A DNA stretch of 41,306 nucleotides from Sphingomonadaceae bacterium (GTDB lineage: Bacteria; Pseudomonadota; Alphaproteobacteria; Sphingomonadales; Sphingomonadaceae), in contig JACKLA010000010.1 in assembly GCA_024236155.1 (NCBI GenBank), forward strand, positions 1 to 41,306, written 5' to 3'. The notes under the pieces were generated by a model. The model saw nothing but the letters and a program-made list of their open reading frames with translations. It ran no database searches and was not told the DNA's origin. A program made the position numbers and the translations under genes. This document shows positions 25,301 through 32,577 of this stretch, piece after piece; position 1 is the first letter of the stretch, and every line of letters starts with the position of its first letter.

Positions 25301-26188
25301 TCACCCCTCAGCAAGCTGGGCGAGCAGTTGGCGCGCACGCGACAAGTGCGGCCGGTCGAGCATCCTGCCCTTGTAGCCAATGGTGCCCACACCGGGATTG
25401 GCTTCGAACAGGGCAACAATCTCGCGCGCCTCGGCGATTTCGTCCTCGCCGGGAGTGAATGCCGCATTGATCACATCCACCTGCGCGGGGTGGATGGCCA
25501 GCATCCCGCGATATCCGTCGCGGCGCGCCTTGCGGGCACGGGCTTCGAGTTTCCCAAGATCGCGGAAATCGCCCTCGATGGTTTCGATCGGCGCCACCCC
25601 GGCCTTGACTGCGCCCAGAAGGCAGAGGCTGCGGGCCATTTCATAGGTGAAGGAATAGCTGCCATCGTCATCGAGGTTCGATGAGGCTCCGATCGAGTCT
25701 GCAAGGTCTTCCGCGCCCCATGTCATCGCGGCCAGCCGCTCGATTCCCTTGAAGTCGCCCGTGTGGAACATGCTCTCGGCCGTTTCGGTCACCAGGACTG
25801 TAAGCCTCGTCGTTCCTTGCCCGATCCCGTTTGCCGCTTCGAGTGCGGACAGATACTTGCACAGGTCTTCGGCGTCCTGACGGCCATAGACCTTGGGCAG
25901 CATGATGCCGCCGGGCTGGCCGGGCATGATGGCCGCAAGGTCTTCCAGCGTATGGGGGCCATCGAGCGGATTGACCCTGACCCAGACCCGTTGCCGCTGC
26001 GAGGCATTGGCCTTGAGAAAATCGCACACCATCTGCCGCGCGGTCGGCTTGTTTTCGGTCGCGACCGCATCCTCAAGATCGAGGATGACCATGTCTGCCG
26101 GCCCTTCGATTGCCTTGGTCATCTTGCGTTCGCTGTCACCGGGCGCGAACAGCCACGAGCGCATCTTCAAATTCTCATTCTGTGCCAA
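25301..26188 (-). CDS. HpcH/HpaI aldolase / citrate lyase beta (CitE-like) protein
   Basis: A 295-residue TIM-barrel lyase of the CitE group. MRSWLFAPGDSERKM opens the conserved core, followed by DMVILDLEDAV (metal-binding Glu/Asp), WVRVNPLDG, MLPKVYG and LAIHPAQVDVINAAF near the end. Such stand-alone proteins cleave CoA thioesters such as malyl-, citramalyl- or methylmalyl-CoA. The start used is TTG at 26188, with AAGGA 7 bases before it; an ATG at 26164 is the alternative and has a poorer site. It lies 224 bases after the aldolase gene on the same strand, so it may belong to the catabolic block, but this is uncertain. Confidence 0.82.
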   Translation of the reverse strand: MAQNENLKMRSWLFAPGDSERKMTKAIEGPADMVILDLEDAVATENKPTARQMVCDFLKANASQRQRVWVRVNPLDGPHTLEDLAAIMPGQPGGIMLPKVYGRQDAEDLCKYLSALEAANGIGQGTTRLTVLVTETAESMFHTGDFKGIERLAAMTWGAEDLADSIGASSNLDDDGSYSFTYEMARSLCLLGAVKAGVAPIETIEGDFRDLGKLEARARKARRDGYRGMLAIHPAQVDVINAAFTPGEDEIAEAREIVALFEANPGVGTIGYKGRMLDRPHLSRARQLLAQLAEG

Positions 26189-26213
26189 ATTCCGGTCCTT
26201 CGGTAGGATTTGG
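26185..26213 (-). promoter_or_regulatory. hairpin enclosing the ribosome site of the CitE-like gene
   Basis: Read on the minus strand, CCAAATCC (26213-26206) can pair with GGAATTTGG (26193-26185) with one bulged A. The loop holds the AAGGA ribosome site (26200-26196), and the 3' arm contains the TTG start. The pairing is seen; a role in limiting translation is inference. Confidence 0.35.
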
Positions 26214-26373
26214 AAAGCGCAAGCACACGTTCGACGATGGAGTTCGGGATCATATGCGGGCAGGCCGTGCTATGCGCGGAATGCGCACTTCGCGCAAGCG
26301 GCGCCCGGGACGGCGACCCTTCGCATTGCCAATCCCGCCGACTGAATCCGACACACAATCCCCGGACCGCCGC

Positions 26374-26385
26374 ATTGCGCGCAAT
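26374..26385. promoter_or_regulatory. 12-bp perfect palindrome in the aldolase/CitE gap
   Basis: ATTGCGCGCAAT lies about 28 bases after the end of the aldolase gene, within the 224-base gap (26189-26412) before the CitE-like gene. It could be a protein-binding site. I see no other gene or clear promoter in this gap. Confidence 0.25.
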
Positions 26386-26412
26386 ACTGGCGCAACGACG
26401 AGAAAGGCTCGG

Positions 26413-27444
26413 CTAGCCGTCCTTTGCGGCGACCAGGTCGAGCGCGACATCGACGATCATGTCTTCCTGCCCGCCGACCATCTTGCGCCTGCCGACTTCG
26501 GCAAGGATCGTCCTCGTATCGAGGCCATAGTCCTGCGCCGCCTTTTCCGCATGGCGCAGGAAGCTCGAATAGACCCCGGCATAGCCGAGCGTCAGCGTCT
26601 CGCGATCGACCCGGACCGGGCGGTCCTGCAACGGACGGACAAGGTCTTCCGCTGCGTCCATCAGGGCATAGAGATCGCACCCATGGTTCCATCCCTGGCT
26701 GTCCGCTGCCGCAATGAAGACTTCGAGCGGCGCATTGCCGGCCCCTGCCCCCATCCCTGCAAGGCTGGCATCGACCCGGACCGCACCATTCTGCACCGCG
26801 ACCATCGAATTGGCCACGCCAAGCGAGAGATTGTGATGCGCATGCACACCGCGCTGGGTTTCCGGCTTGAGCACCCGGTCATATGCCTGCAGCCGCGCGG
26901 CATATTGTTCCATGTTCATCGCCCCGCCACTGTCGGTGACATAAACGCAATGCGCGCCGTAATCCTCCATCATCTTGGCCTGTTGGGCGAGGGATTCGGG
27001 GTCGGACATATGGCTCATCATCAGGAAGCCGGAGACATCCATCCCCATTCCGCGCGCAGCCTCGATATGCTGCTTGCTGACATCCGCCTCGGTACAATGG
27101 GTCGCGATCCGGACCGAACGGACACCCATTTCATAGGCATGCTTCAGGTCATGGACCGTGCCGATGCCCGGCAGCAGCAGCGTCGTCAGGACGGCATGGT
27201 CGAGCACTTCGGCGACTGCGCCGATCCAGTCCCAATCGGTATAGGCACCGAAGCCGTAATTGAAGCTCGAGCCCTGCAAACCATCGCCATGCGCCACTTC
27301 GATCGCGTCGACCTTCGCCGCATCGAGCGCCTTCGCGATCGCCTGGACATGGTCGAGGCCATACTGGTGGCGAATGGCATGCATGCCGTCGCGCAGCGTG
27401 ACATCCTGGATATAGAGCTTGTCGGTGGCAGGGTCGAAGCTCAT
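26413..27444 (-). CDS. mhpE: 4-hydroxy-2-oxovalerate aldolase
   Basis: A 343-residue DRE-TIM-type aldolase (MhpE/DmpG/BphI class) that splits 4-hydroxy-2-oxovalerate into pyruvate and acetaldehyde. TLRDGMHAIRHQY (16-28) carries the catalytic Arg/Asp, EVAHGDG follows, and the metal-binding histidines are H201 and H203 in HAHHNLSLGVANS. The last domain, which contacts the dehydrogenase partner for channelling of acetaldehyde, is complete. It overlaps the dehydrogenase gene by 4 bases (ATGA), as expected for a complex-forming pair. Confidence 0.95.
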   Translation of the reverse strand: MSFDPATDKLYIQDVTLRDGMHAIRHQYGLDHVQAIAKALDAAKVDAIEVAHGDGLQGSSFNYGFGAYTDWDWIGAVAEVLDHAVLTTLLLPGIGTVHDLKHAYEMGVRSVRIATHCTEADVSKQHIEAARGMGMDVSGFLMMSHMSDPESLAQQAKMMEDYGAHCVYVTDSGGAMNMEQYAARLQAYDRVLKPETQRGVHAHHNLSLGVANSMVAVQNGAVRVDASLAGMGAGAGNAPLEVFIAAADSQGWNHGCDLYALMDAAEDLVRPLQDRPVRVDRETLTLGYAGVYSSFLRHAEKAAQDYGLDTRTILAEVGRRKMVGGQEDMIVDVALDLVAAKDG

Positions 27445-28394
27445 GCGGCGGCTCCTTCATGCATACGTGTTGCGATCTTCTCTGCGGTTTTCATCGCCGC
27501 CGAGGTCATGATGTCGAGATTTCCCGCATAGGCCGGGAGGTAATGCGCCGCGCCTTCGACCTCGAGGAACACGCTGACCTTGAGACCGGTGAATTCGGTC
27601 TGCCCGGTCCCCGCCATCTCGGGAATGCGCAACGGGCGGTTCGATCCGATATGCTCGAACTGCACCGCCTGCTTGAGACGGTAGCCGGGAACATAGCTCT
27701 GCACTTCGGCAACCATATCCTCGATGCTACGGCGGATATCGTCTTGGTCGGCTTCCTCGCACAGGCAATAGACCGTATCGCGCATGATCAGCGGCGGTTC
27801 TGCCGGATTGAGGATGATGATCGCCTTGCCACGGGTGGCCCCGCCGACATCCATGATCGCCTGGCTGGTCGTTTCGGTGAATTCGTCGATATTGGCCCGC
27901 GTCCCCGGCCCCGCGCTCTTCGACGCGATCGAGGCGACGATTTCGCCATAGTGGACCTTCGCCACCCGGTTGACCGCAGCGACGATCGGGATCGTTGCCT
28001 GTCCGCCGCAGGTCACCATGTTCACATTGGCCGCATCGAGATTGGCCGTGCCGTTGACCGGCGGGATCGTGTAAGGGCCGATGGCTGCCGGGGTGAGGTC
28101 GACCATACGCTTGCCCGCCCCGAGGATCACCTCACTATGCCGCTTGTGCGCACCCGCACTCGTCGCGTCGAACACGATCTCGATCTCGTCGAAACCGGGC
28201 AGCGCAACAAGGCCGTCTATCCCTTCGGCAGTGATCGGGACGCCCAGCCGTTCGGCCCGCTTCAGGCCGTCACTCTCAGGATCGATGCCGACAAATGCAC
28301 CCATTTCGAGGACATTCGACAGGCGCATGATCTTGATCATCAAATCGGTGCCGATATTGCCCGATCCGATGATCGCAACCTTGGTCTTGCTCAT
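27441..28394 (-). CDS. mhpF: acetaldehyde dehydrogenase (acylating)
   Basis: A 317-residue enzyme (MhpF/DmpF/BphJ class) that makes acetyl-CoA from acetaldehyde, NAD+ and CoA. The NAD loop GSGNIGTDL is at 10-18 and the nucleophile is Cys129 in MVTCGGQA. The open frame extends 9 codons upstream, but the ATG at 28394 gives the family N-terminus (KVAIIGSGNIG) and the ATGA overlap with the hydratase gene. It forms a channelled complex with the aldolase in known pathways. Confidence 0.95.
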   Translation of the reverse strand: MSKTKVAIIGSGNIGTDLMIKIMRLSNVLEMGAFVGIDPESDGLKRAERLGVPITAEGIDGLVALPGFDEIEIVFDATSAGAHKRHSEVILGAGKRMVDLTPAAIGPYTIPPVNGTANLDAANVNMVTCGGQATIPIVAAVNRVAKVHYGEIVASIASKSAGPGTRANIDEFTETTSQAIMDVGGATRGKAIIILNPAEPPLIMRDTVYCLCEEADQDDIRRSIEDMVAEVQSYVPGYRLKQAVQFEHIGSNRPLRIPEMAGTGQTEFTGLKVSVFLEVEGAAHYLPAYAGNLDIMTSAAMKTAEKIATRMHEGAAA

Positions 28395-29185
28395 TGCTTG
28401 TCTCCGAAGCTGAAGGCGCATTCGCCGATTCCCTCGACCTGCGCGTGAACATTGTCGCCCGGCGTCAGGGTCACCATGGGGCCAAGCGCACCCGCCAGCA
28501 GGACATCGCCGGCTTTCAGCGGATCACCTGCCGCAGCGAGGGTTCGCGCAAGCCAGGCCGCCGCATTGAGCGGGTTGCCGAGCGCCGCCGCGCCCACACC
28601 GGTGGACGCGGTTTCACCGTTTACGCTCATCACCATGCCCGCCCCTTCAAGGTCGAGGCCGTCGAGCGGCAACCCTTCGTCCGACAGAACGAAGAACGCG
28701 GATGAACCGTTATCCGCCACCGTGTCTGCAAAGGTGATTTTCCAGTCCGCGATACGGCTGTCGACGATCTCGATCGCAGCGTGAACGCTGGCCACCGACG
28801 CCGCGAGGCCGGCTGCGTCAATGTTCGGGTCATTCACGCCGCGCGACAGGACGAAGGCGATTTCGGCCTCCGCCTTCGGCTGGAGGGTCCGAGCGGGATC
28901 GAGCGTGCCGCCATCTGCAATACGCATATCGTCGAACAATGCGCCATAGTCCGGCTGGTCGACGCCCAACTGTTTCTGCACCGCTTCCGCAGTCAGCCCC
29001 GCCTTGCGACCGACAATCCTGCGTCCACTCTCTTTCCAGAAAGCCGTGTTGATCGCCTGGATGGCATAGGCACCCTCGGCATCGACCGGATCGAGCACAT
29101 CGCGCATGGGTTCGATCGCGCCACCGGCATAGGCATTGCGCAGCGCGCGTGCCGCCTGTTCCAACCTCTGGTCCCTGTCGCTCAT
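28391..29185 (-). CDS. mhpD: 2-keto-4-pentenoate hydratase
   Basis: A 264-residue fumarylacetoacetase-superfamily hydratase (MhpD/DmpE/BphH class) that adds water to 2-hydroxypenta-2,4-dienoate. Marks are the KAGLTAEAVQKQLGV stretch, PKAEAEIAFVL with metal-binding glutamates, IEIVDSRIADWKI and the C-terminal GDVLLAGALGPM. The ATG at 29185 follows a GGAG-containing site; the longer open frame is untranslated leader. It is the first gene of the lower-pathway operon and is divergent from the IclR regulator. A 4-oxalocrotonate decarboxylase is the nearest alternative. Confidence 0.92.
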   Translation of the reverse strand: MSDRDQRLEQAARALRNAYAGGAIEPMRDVLDPVDAEGAYAIQAINTAFWKESGRRIVGRKAGLTAEAVQKQLGVDQPDYGALFDDMRIADGGTLDPARTLQPKAEAEIAFVLSRGVNDPNIDAAGLAASVASVHAAIEIVDSRIADWKITFADTVADNGSSAFFVLSDEGLPLDGLDLEGAGMVMSVNGETASTGVGAAALGNPLNAAAWLARTLAAAGDPLKAGDVLLAGALGPMVTLTPGDNVHAQVEGIGECAFSFGDKQ

Positions 29186-29247
29186 CGTATTTCCGCTCCC
29201 ATCCAGGCCGGGCGAAGCCTGATCCGCCCGCGATCCCGTTCTGTGTG

Positions 29248-29272
29248 GCAATGCTAGCGCAACTGGCATTGC
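29248..29272. promoter_or_regulatory. inverted repeat in the mhpD/iclR divergent region
   Basis: GCAATGC (29248-29254) and GCATTGC (29266-29272) form a 7-bp inverted repeat with an 11-bp spacer. It lies in the 118-base gap between the divergent hydratase and IclR genes, where an autoregulated IclR protein would bind. The binding is inferred. Confidence 0.45.
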
Positions 29273-29303
29273 AGGCTAGGGCTGGAGGCATTAGGTTGCT
29301 CAC

Positions 29304-30110
29304 ATGGTGAGCGAAAACCAACCCACGGGAGCGCAGGCGATCAGCCGGGCCTTCGAACTGTTCGAGGTGATCGTGCAGGATTCGGGAGAAACATCGCTGC
29401 GCGAACTTGGCGAGCGTCTGTCCCTCGCCGGATCGACCTCACGCCGCTATGCGAAGCTCCTGCTTGAGCGGGGGCTGATCGTGCGTATTGCCAGGGGCCG
29501 CTACGCAGGCAGCCAGCATTTGCGGCGCCTGCTTGACGGCATCAATCCGCTGTCTCGACTTATTGCGGTGGCGCGCCCGATACTGGCCGCTGCGGCGAGC
29601 CGCGAAAACGCCACCGCCCACCTCGGCACTTACGAGAACGAGATGGTAACTTATCTGGTGCGCGAAGGGCTCCCGAGCATTTTCACCCGCGAACACGCGC
29701 AGCTTGAGGCCTATTGCACCGGCATCGGCAAGGCCCTGCTGAGCCAGCTGTCGTTGCGCGACCTCGATGCCTACCTCCGCTTGCCGATGGTCAAGCTGAC
29801 GCCGACCACGATTGTCGACCCCGAGGTAATGCGCAGCGAGGTCGAGGCAATTCGGCAGCGCGGCTATGCGATCGATGACGGCGAAATGCAGGCGGGCCTG
29901 GTGTGCATTGCCGCACCGCTGGGTGTGATCGAAGGCCAGAACTGCGCTGTATCCTTCAGCTATCCCGGCCAGAAGCTGGAGCGAATGGATATCGAGCGAA
30001 TCTCTGCCCGATTGCTCAAATGCGCCGACCAGATTGCAAGCCGCATGGCGGCAAAGACCCCGGTCAGTCCCGCCGAGCCGCATCATAGGCGTATTGCAGC
30101 AGGTTCATAA
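29304..30110 (+). CDS. IclR family transcriptional regulator
   Basis: A 268-residue regulator. The winged helix-turn-helix is at about 12-70 (AISRAFELFEVI, TSLRELGERLSLAGSTSRRYAKLLLERGLI). The effector-binding domain follows, with LEAYCTGIGKALLSQL and YAIDDGEMQAGLVCIAAPL. Its divergent placement from mhpD points to control of the lower pathway by an aromatic or intermediate. Its final 47 bases overlap the end of the DUF5519 gene on the other strand. The ribosome site is poor (GGAGG about 15 bases away). Confidence 0.9.
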   Translation: MVSENQPTGAQAISRAFELFEVIVQDSGETSLRELGERLSLAGSTSRRYAKLLLERGLIVRIARGRYAGSQHLRRLLDGINPLSRLIAVARPILAAAASRENATAHLGTYENEMVTYLVREGLPSIFTREHAQLEAYCTGIGKALLSQLSLRDLDAYLRLPMVKLTPTTIVDPEVMRSEVEAIRQRGYAIDDGEMQAGLVCIAAPLGVIEGQNCAVSFSYPGQKLERMDIERISARLLKCADQIASRMAAKTPVSPAEPHHRRIAAGS

Positions 30111-30537
30111 TCGTCTCGATCTCGCCCTCGTCGCGCGGGGCATAGATCAGCACGGTGCGCGGCGAGACAGTGGGCATGCCTGCCATGGGATGCGGTTCGG
30201 CCCATCGCGCTTCGATGGCGGCCTGCATCACCTCTTCCGGCAGGACCGCGTGCAGGCTGCCATCATCCTCGAGATGAACATGGGCGATTTCGTTGCCCAG
30301 CAGGAACGAGTCGACGTCGGAGCAGCACTGTTCGGGATCGAGGAAGAAGCCGATTGTCCCGGGCGGCGCGCGGCGGCTCAGGCCGCCCTTGATGCCATCC
30401 AGACGAAGCATCCGCTCTGCCATGGTCAGGCTGAGGCGGCGGCGTGTTTCGGGATCGGTCAGCTGCGAAACCTGGCTCTGCGGCGGCCCCGGGAAGGTTT
30501 CGGGGCGCGGCCCCTTTCTCACACTGACAGCAACCAT
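30064..30537 (-). CDS. DUF5519 (luciferase domain-like) protein
   Basis: A 157-residue protein. The C-terminal half, IGFFLDPEQ, then EIAHVHLEDDGSLHAVLPEEVMQ, EARWAEPHPMAG and ETIMNLLQYAYD, matches the pattern of the DUF5519 family, often labelled luciferase-domain protein. No enzymatic function is established. It begins 5 bases after the TAXI gene and seems to be the last gene of the second catabolic operon. It has no signal peptide. Confidence 0.72.
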   Translation of the reverse strand: MVAVSVRKGPRPETFPGPPQSQVSQLTDPETRRRLSLTMAERMLRLDGIKGGLSRRAPPGTIGFFLDPEQCCSDVDSFLLGNEIAHVHLEDDGSLHAVLPEEVMQAAIEARWAEPHPMAGMPTVSPRTVLIYAPRDEGEIETIMNLLQYAYDAARRD

Positions 30538-30542
30538 CGCGA

Positions 30543-31490
30543 TCAGGCCTTCCCGCTGCGGAACCGGGCTGCGACGGGATGGATCACCTCATTCGTCAAG
30601 CCTGGCCAGTCGAACATTCCCGCGACGTCATCGGGCAGTCCATCGAACTCGCCACCCTTGTCGGCAATCGCTGCCAGCATGGCCAGCACATCCGCCTCGG
30701 GCGTGTCCGCCCAGGCAGCCAGCGCCTGTGCAAAGGAAATGATCGGCGTGCCATCGGTCATCACGAAAGGCCCAAGCTCGAAGCCGACTGCCGCGTTCAT
30801 CCGCGCGATGGCAGAAGGCTCGATGGAAAGGAAACGCGCGCCGGGCGGCGAAGGCAGCATCGGTGCAGGCACGCCATCTCGCGGCAGCACGAGGTTCCAC
30901 GCAAGCGCAGCCACCTTGCCCTCCGCCAGCAACTGCGCACCTTGCGGCGGCGAGCAATCGACGAACTCCACGCCATCGACTGCCCATCCATGCTCGACCA
31001 GCGCCTCGCTCATCATCCGCACGGCGCTGGGTCTTGGAGGAACCGCTATCGACTTGCCCGCAAGATCGCCCGGCCCGGCTATGGCGGGGTCGGTCACCTG
31101 GAAACCGAAGCCCACGTCGTAAAGCTTGCTGACGAACAGCAGGTCCGTGCTTGCCCGGTCATAGCCGTGCCAGTCCGGCCCCGCCCCCTTGCGCGCCAGC
31201 GCGAAGTCGGCAGTCGTCACGATAGGCAGCGTGGTACGCCGTTCCTGCGCAGGCAGCACGGTCGAGCGGTTGACCGATTCCGGCAATGCCACCGGTTCCA
31301 TCGACCAGCCGGCCATTCCCGACCGATGCAGCACTTCGAGCAACTGCATGTTGAGGCCATGGAGCGGGGTCGCGGGCGGCGCGGGTGCATAAATCAGCCC
31401 GGCCGAAGCGGGGGCCTGCGTCATCGTCGTGCAGGCGGCTGTTCCGGCGAGCGCCAGCGATCCTGCCATCATCGAACGTCGAGATTGCAT
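30543..31490 (-). CDS. TAXI family TRAP transporter solute-binding protein
   Basis: A 315-residue exported protein. The first ~20 residues (basic RR, then MMAGSLALAGTAAC) form a signal sequence ending in a cysteine that may be lipidated, although position -3 is not the usual Leu. The twin arginine at 4-5 is worth noting. The body has TAXI/NMT1-like features: STDLLFVSKLYDVGFGFQV, DLAGKSIAVPPRPSAVRMM and QLLAEGKVAALAWNL. Normally such proteins feed a TRAP permease, but no permease is in the window. GGAAGAAG precedes the ATG. It follows the metallo-beta-lactamase-fold gene after 10 bases. Confidence 0.72.
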   Translation of the reverse strand: MQSRRSMMAGSLALAGTAACTTMTQAPASAGLIYAPAPPATPLHGLNMQLLEVLHRSGMAGWSMEPVALPESVNRSTVLPAQERRTTLPIVTTADFALARKGAGPDWHGYDRASTDLLFVSKLYDVGFGFQVTDPAIAGPGDLAGKSIAVPPRPSAVRMMSEALVEHGWAVDGVEFVDCSPPQGAQLLAEGKVAALAWNLVLPRDGVPAPMLPSPPGARFLSIEPSAIARMNAAVGFELGPFVMTDGTPIISFAQALAAWADTPEADVLAMLAAIADKGGEFDGLPDDVAGMFDWPGLTNEVIHPVAARFRSGKA

Positions 31491-31500
31491 GTCTTCTTCC

Positions 31501-32577
31501 TCAATATTCCGCGAGGTCGGATGCAACGACGACAGGACCGGCGAACTCCGCGCGAACGCCATCGCTGTACCGGCGCGTGTCACGCTCGCTGTCGAGGCCC
31601 GGCACAAGGTGGGTCAGCACCACCATCCCTACCCCCGCCTCTCGCGCAATCCTGCCGACTTCCTGCGGGGTCAGATGCGCCTCACGCTGGAATCTGTCCT
31701 GCGCACCAAGCCGCGCAGGCGGCAGGCCCATCTGATCGGTCAGGTATTGGAGCGTCGCTTCTACATCGACCACTTCGCTGATGAGGATATCCGCGCCCCT
31801 GGCCAGCCGGATGACGGCCTCGCTCGGCCCGGTATCGCCCGTATAGACAACGGAACGATCCGCCGCATCGATCCGGTAGGCAAAGCTGCCGCCGCTCGCG
31901 GCGCGCAGTTCCGGTGGCAGCAATGCGAGATGCGAATTCCCGATCGCGCGCACCGTGATGTTGTCATCCTGATAGACGATTATTGCCTCTGCCTCGCCCG
32001 CGTCCACTTCCCGCACATCGACGGATTCAGCCACGGTCAGGCCTTTGGGCAAGGTCGGGGTGAACAGGTCTTCCGGCACTGCCAGGAAGTTGCCGGAGCC
32101 TTCGATCAGCCGGGCAGTCCCTGCCGGGCCAATCACCGGCAGCGGTCCAGCCGGGCGATACACCCAGCGGGCACCCACCAGATAGGGCAGGCCACCGACA
32201 TGATCGAGGTGGAGATGGCTCAGGAATATTGCTCGCAAATCGTTCGGACCGACACCTGCACGCGCAAGCTGCCGGGTTACGCCATCGCCCGTATCGAACA
32301 GGTAGTTCTCGCCACCCGCCTCGATGAGGATAGCAGGCTCGGCACGGTCGCTGCGCGGGATCGGTCCCCCGCCCGAACCGAGGATGACGATGCGCGTTGC
32401 ATCGCTTTCCTGCACGCTGGCAGGCGCCTGTCGATCAGCCTCCGCATCGCCAGCAGCCTGCGCCACAGCCGGGCTTCCCCAAGCCAGCGAAAGCAGCAAT
32501 GCAGAAATGCAAAGGGGGAGGGTCCCGCGGACCCTCCCCCGGATTTCTGCATCGTTCGAGTTCCGATCAGAACTCAT
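31501..32577 (-). CDS. secreted MBL-fold metallohydrolase
   Basis: A 358-residue protein. Residues 1-41 form a long signal peptide (basic start, hydrophobic core about 19-35, cleavage near AVAQA). The metal motif HLHLDH (121-126) and later YTGDTG, ADILISEVV and VLTHLVPG belong to the metallo-beta-lactamase superfamily, closest in pattern to RNase Z/arylsulfatase-like enzymes. Being periplasmic, it could hydrolyse an ester, lactone or sulfate of the substrate; this is a guess. Its ATG overlaps the end of the receptor gene by 11 bases, and a strong hairpin lies inside its signal-peptide codons. Confidence 0.82.
   Translation of the reverse strand: MSSDRNSNDAEIRGRVRGTLPLCISALLLSLAWGSPAVAQAAGDAEADRQAPASVQESDATRIVILGSGGGPIPRSDRAEPAILIEAGGENYLFDTGDGVTRQLARAGVGPNDLRAIFLSHLHLDHVGGLPYLVGARWVYRPAGPLPVIGPAGTARLIEGSGNFLAVPEDLFTPTLPKGLTVAESVDVREVDAGEAEAIIVYQDDNITVRAIGNSHLALLPPELRAASGGSFAYRIDAADRSVVYTGDTGPSEAVIRLARGADILISEVVDVEATLQYLTDQMGLPPARLGAQDRFQREAHLTPQEVGRIAREAGVGMVVLTHLVPGLDSERDTRRYSDGVRAEFAGPVVVASDLAEY
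32501..32550 (-). terminator. strong hairpin inside the MBL signal-peptide codons
   Basis: GGGGGAGGGTCC (32514-32525) pairs perfectly with GGACCCTCCCCC (32529-32540) over a 3-base loop. GCAGAAAT (32501-32508) and ATTTCTGC (32543-32550) can extend the stem. Read on the minus strand, CCCTTT and a mildly T-rich stretch follow. It is placed as a terminator for the receptor gene, yet lies within the coding start of the next gene, so it may attenuate the three genes downstream. Confidence 0.6.

Noticed and set aside
26210..26416. A 68-codon plus-strand frame between the CitE-like and aldolase genes.
   Set aside because: No ribosome site or known family, and the residue content is that of random GC-rich DNA.
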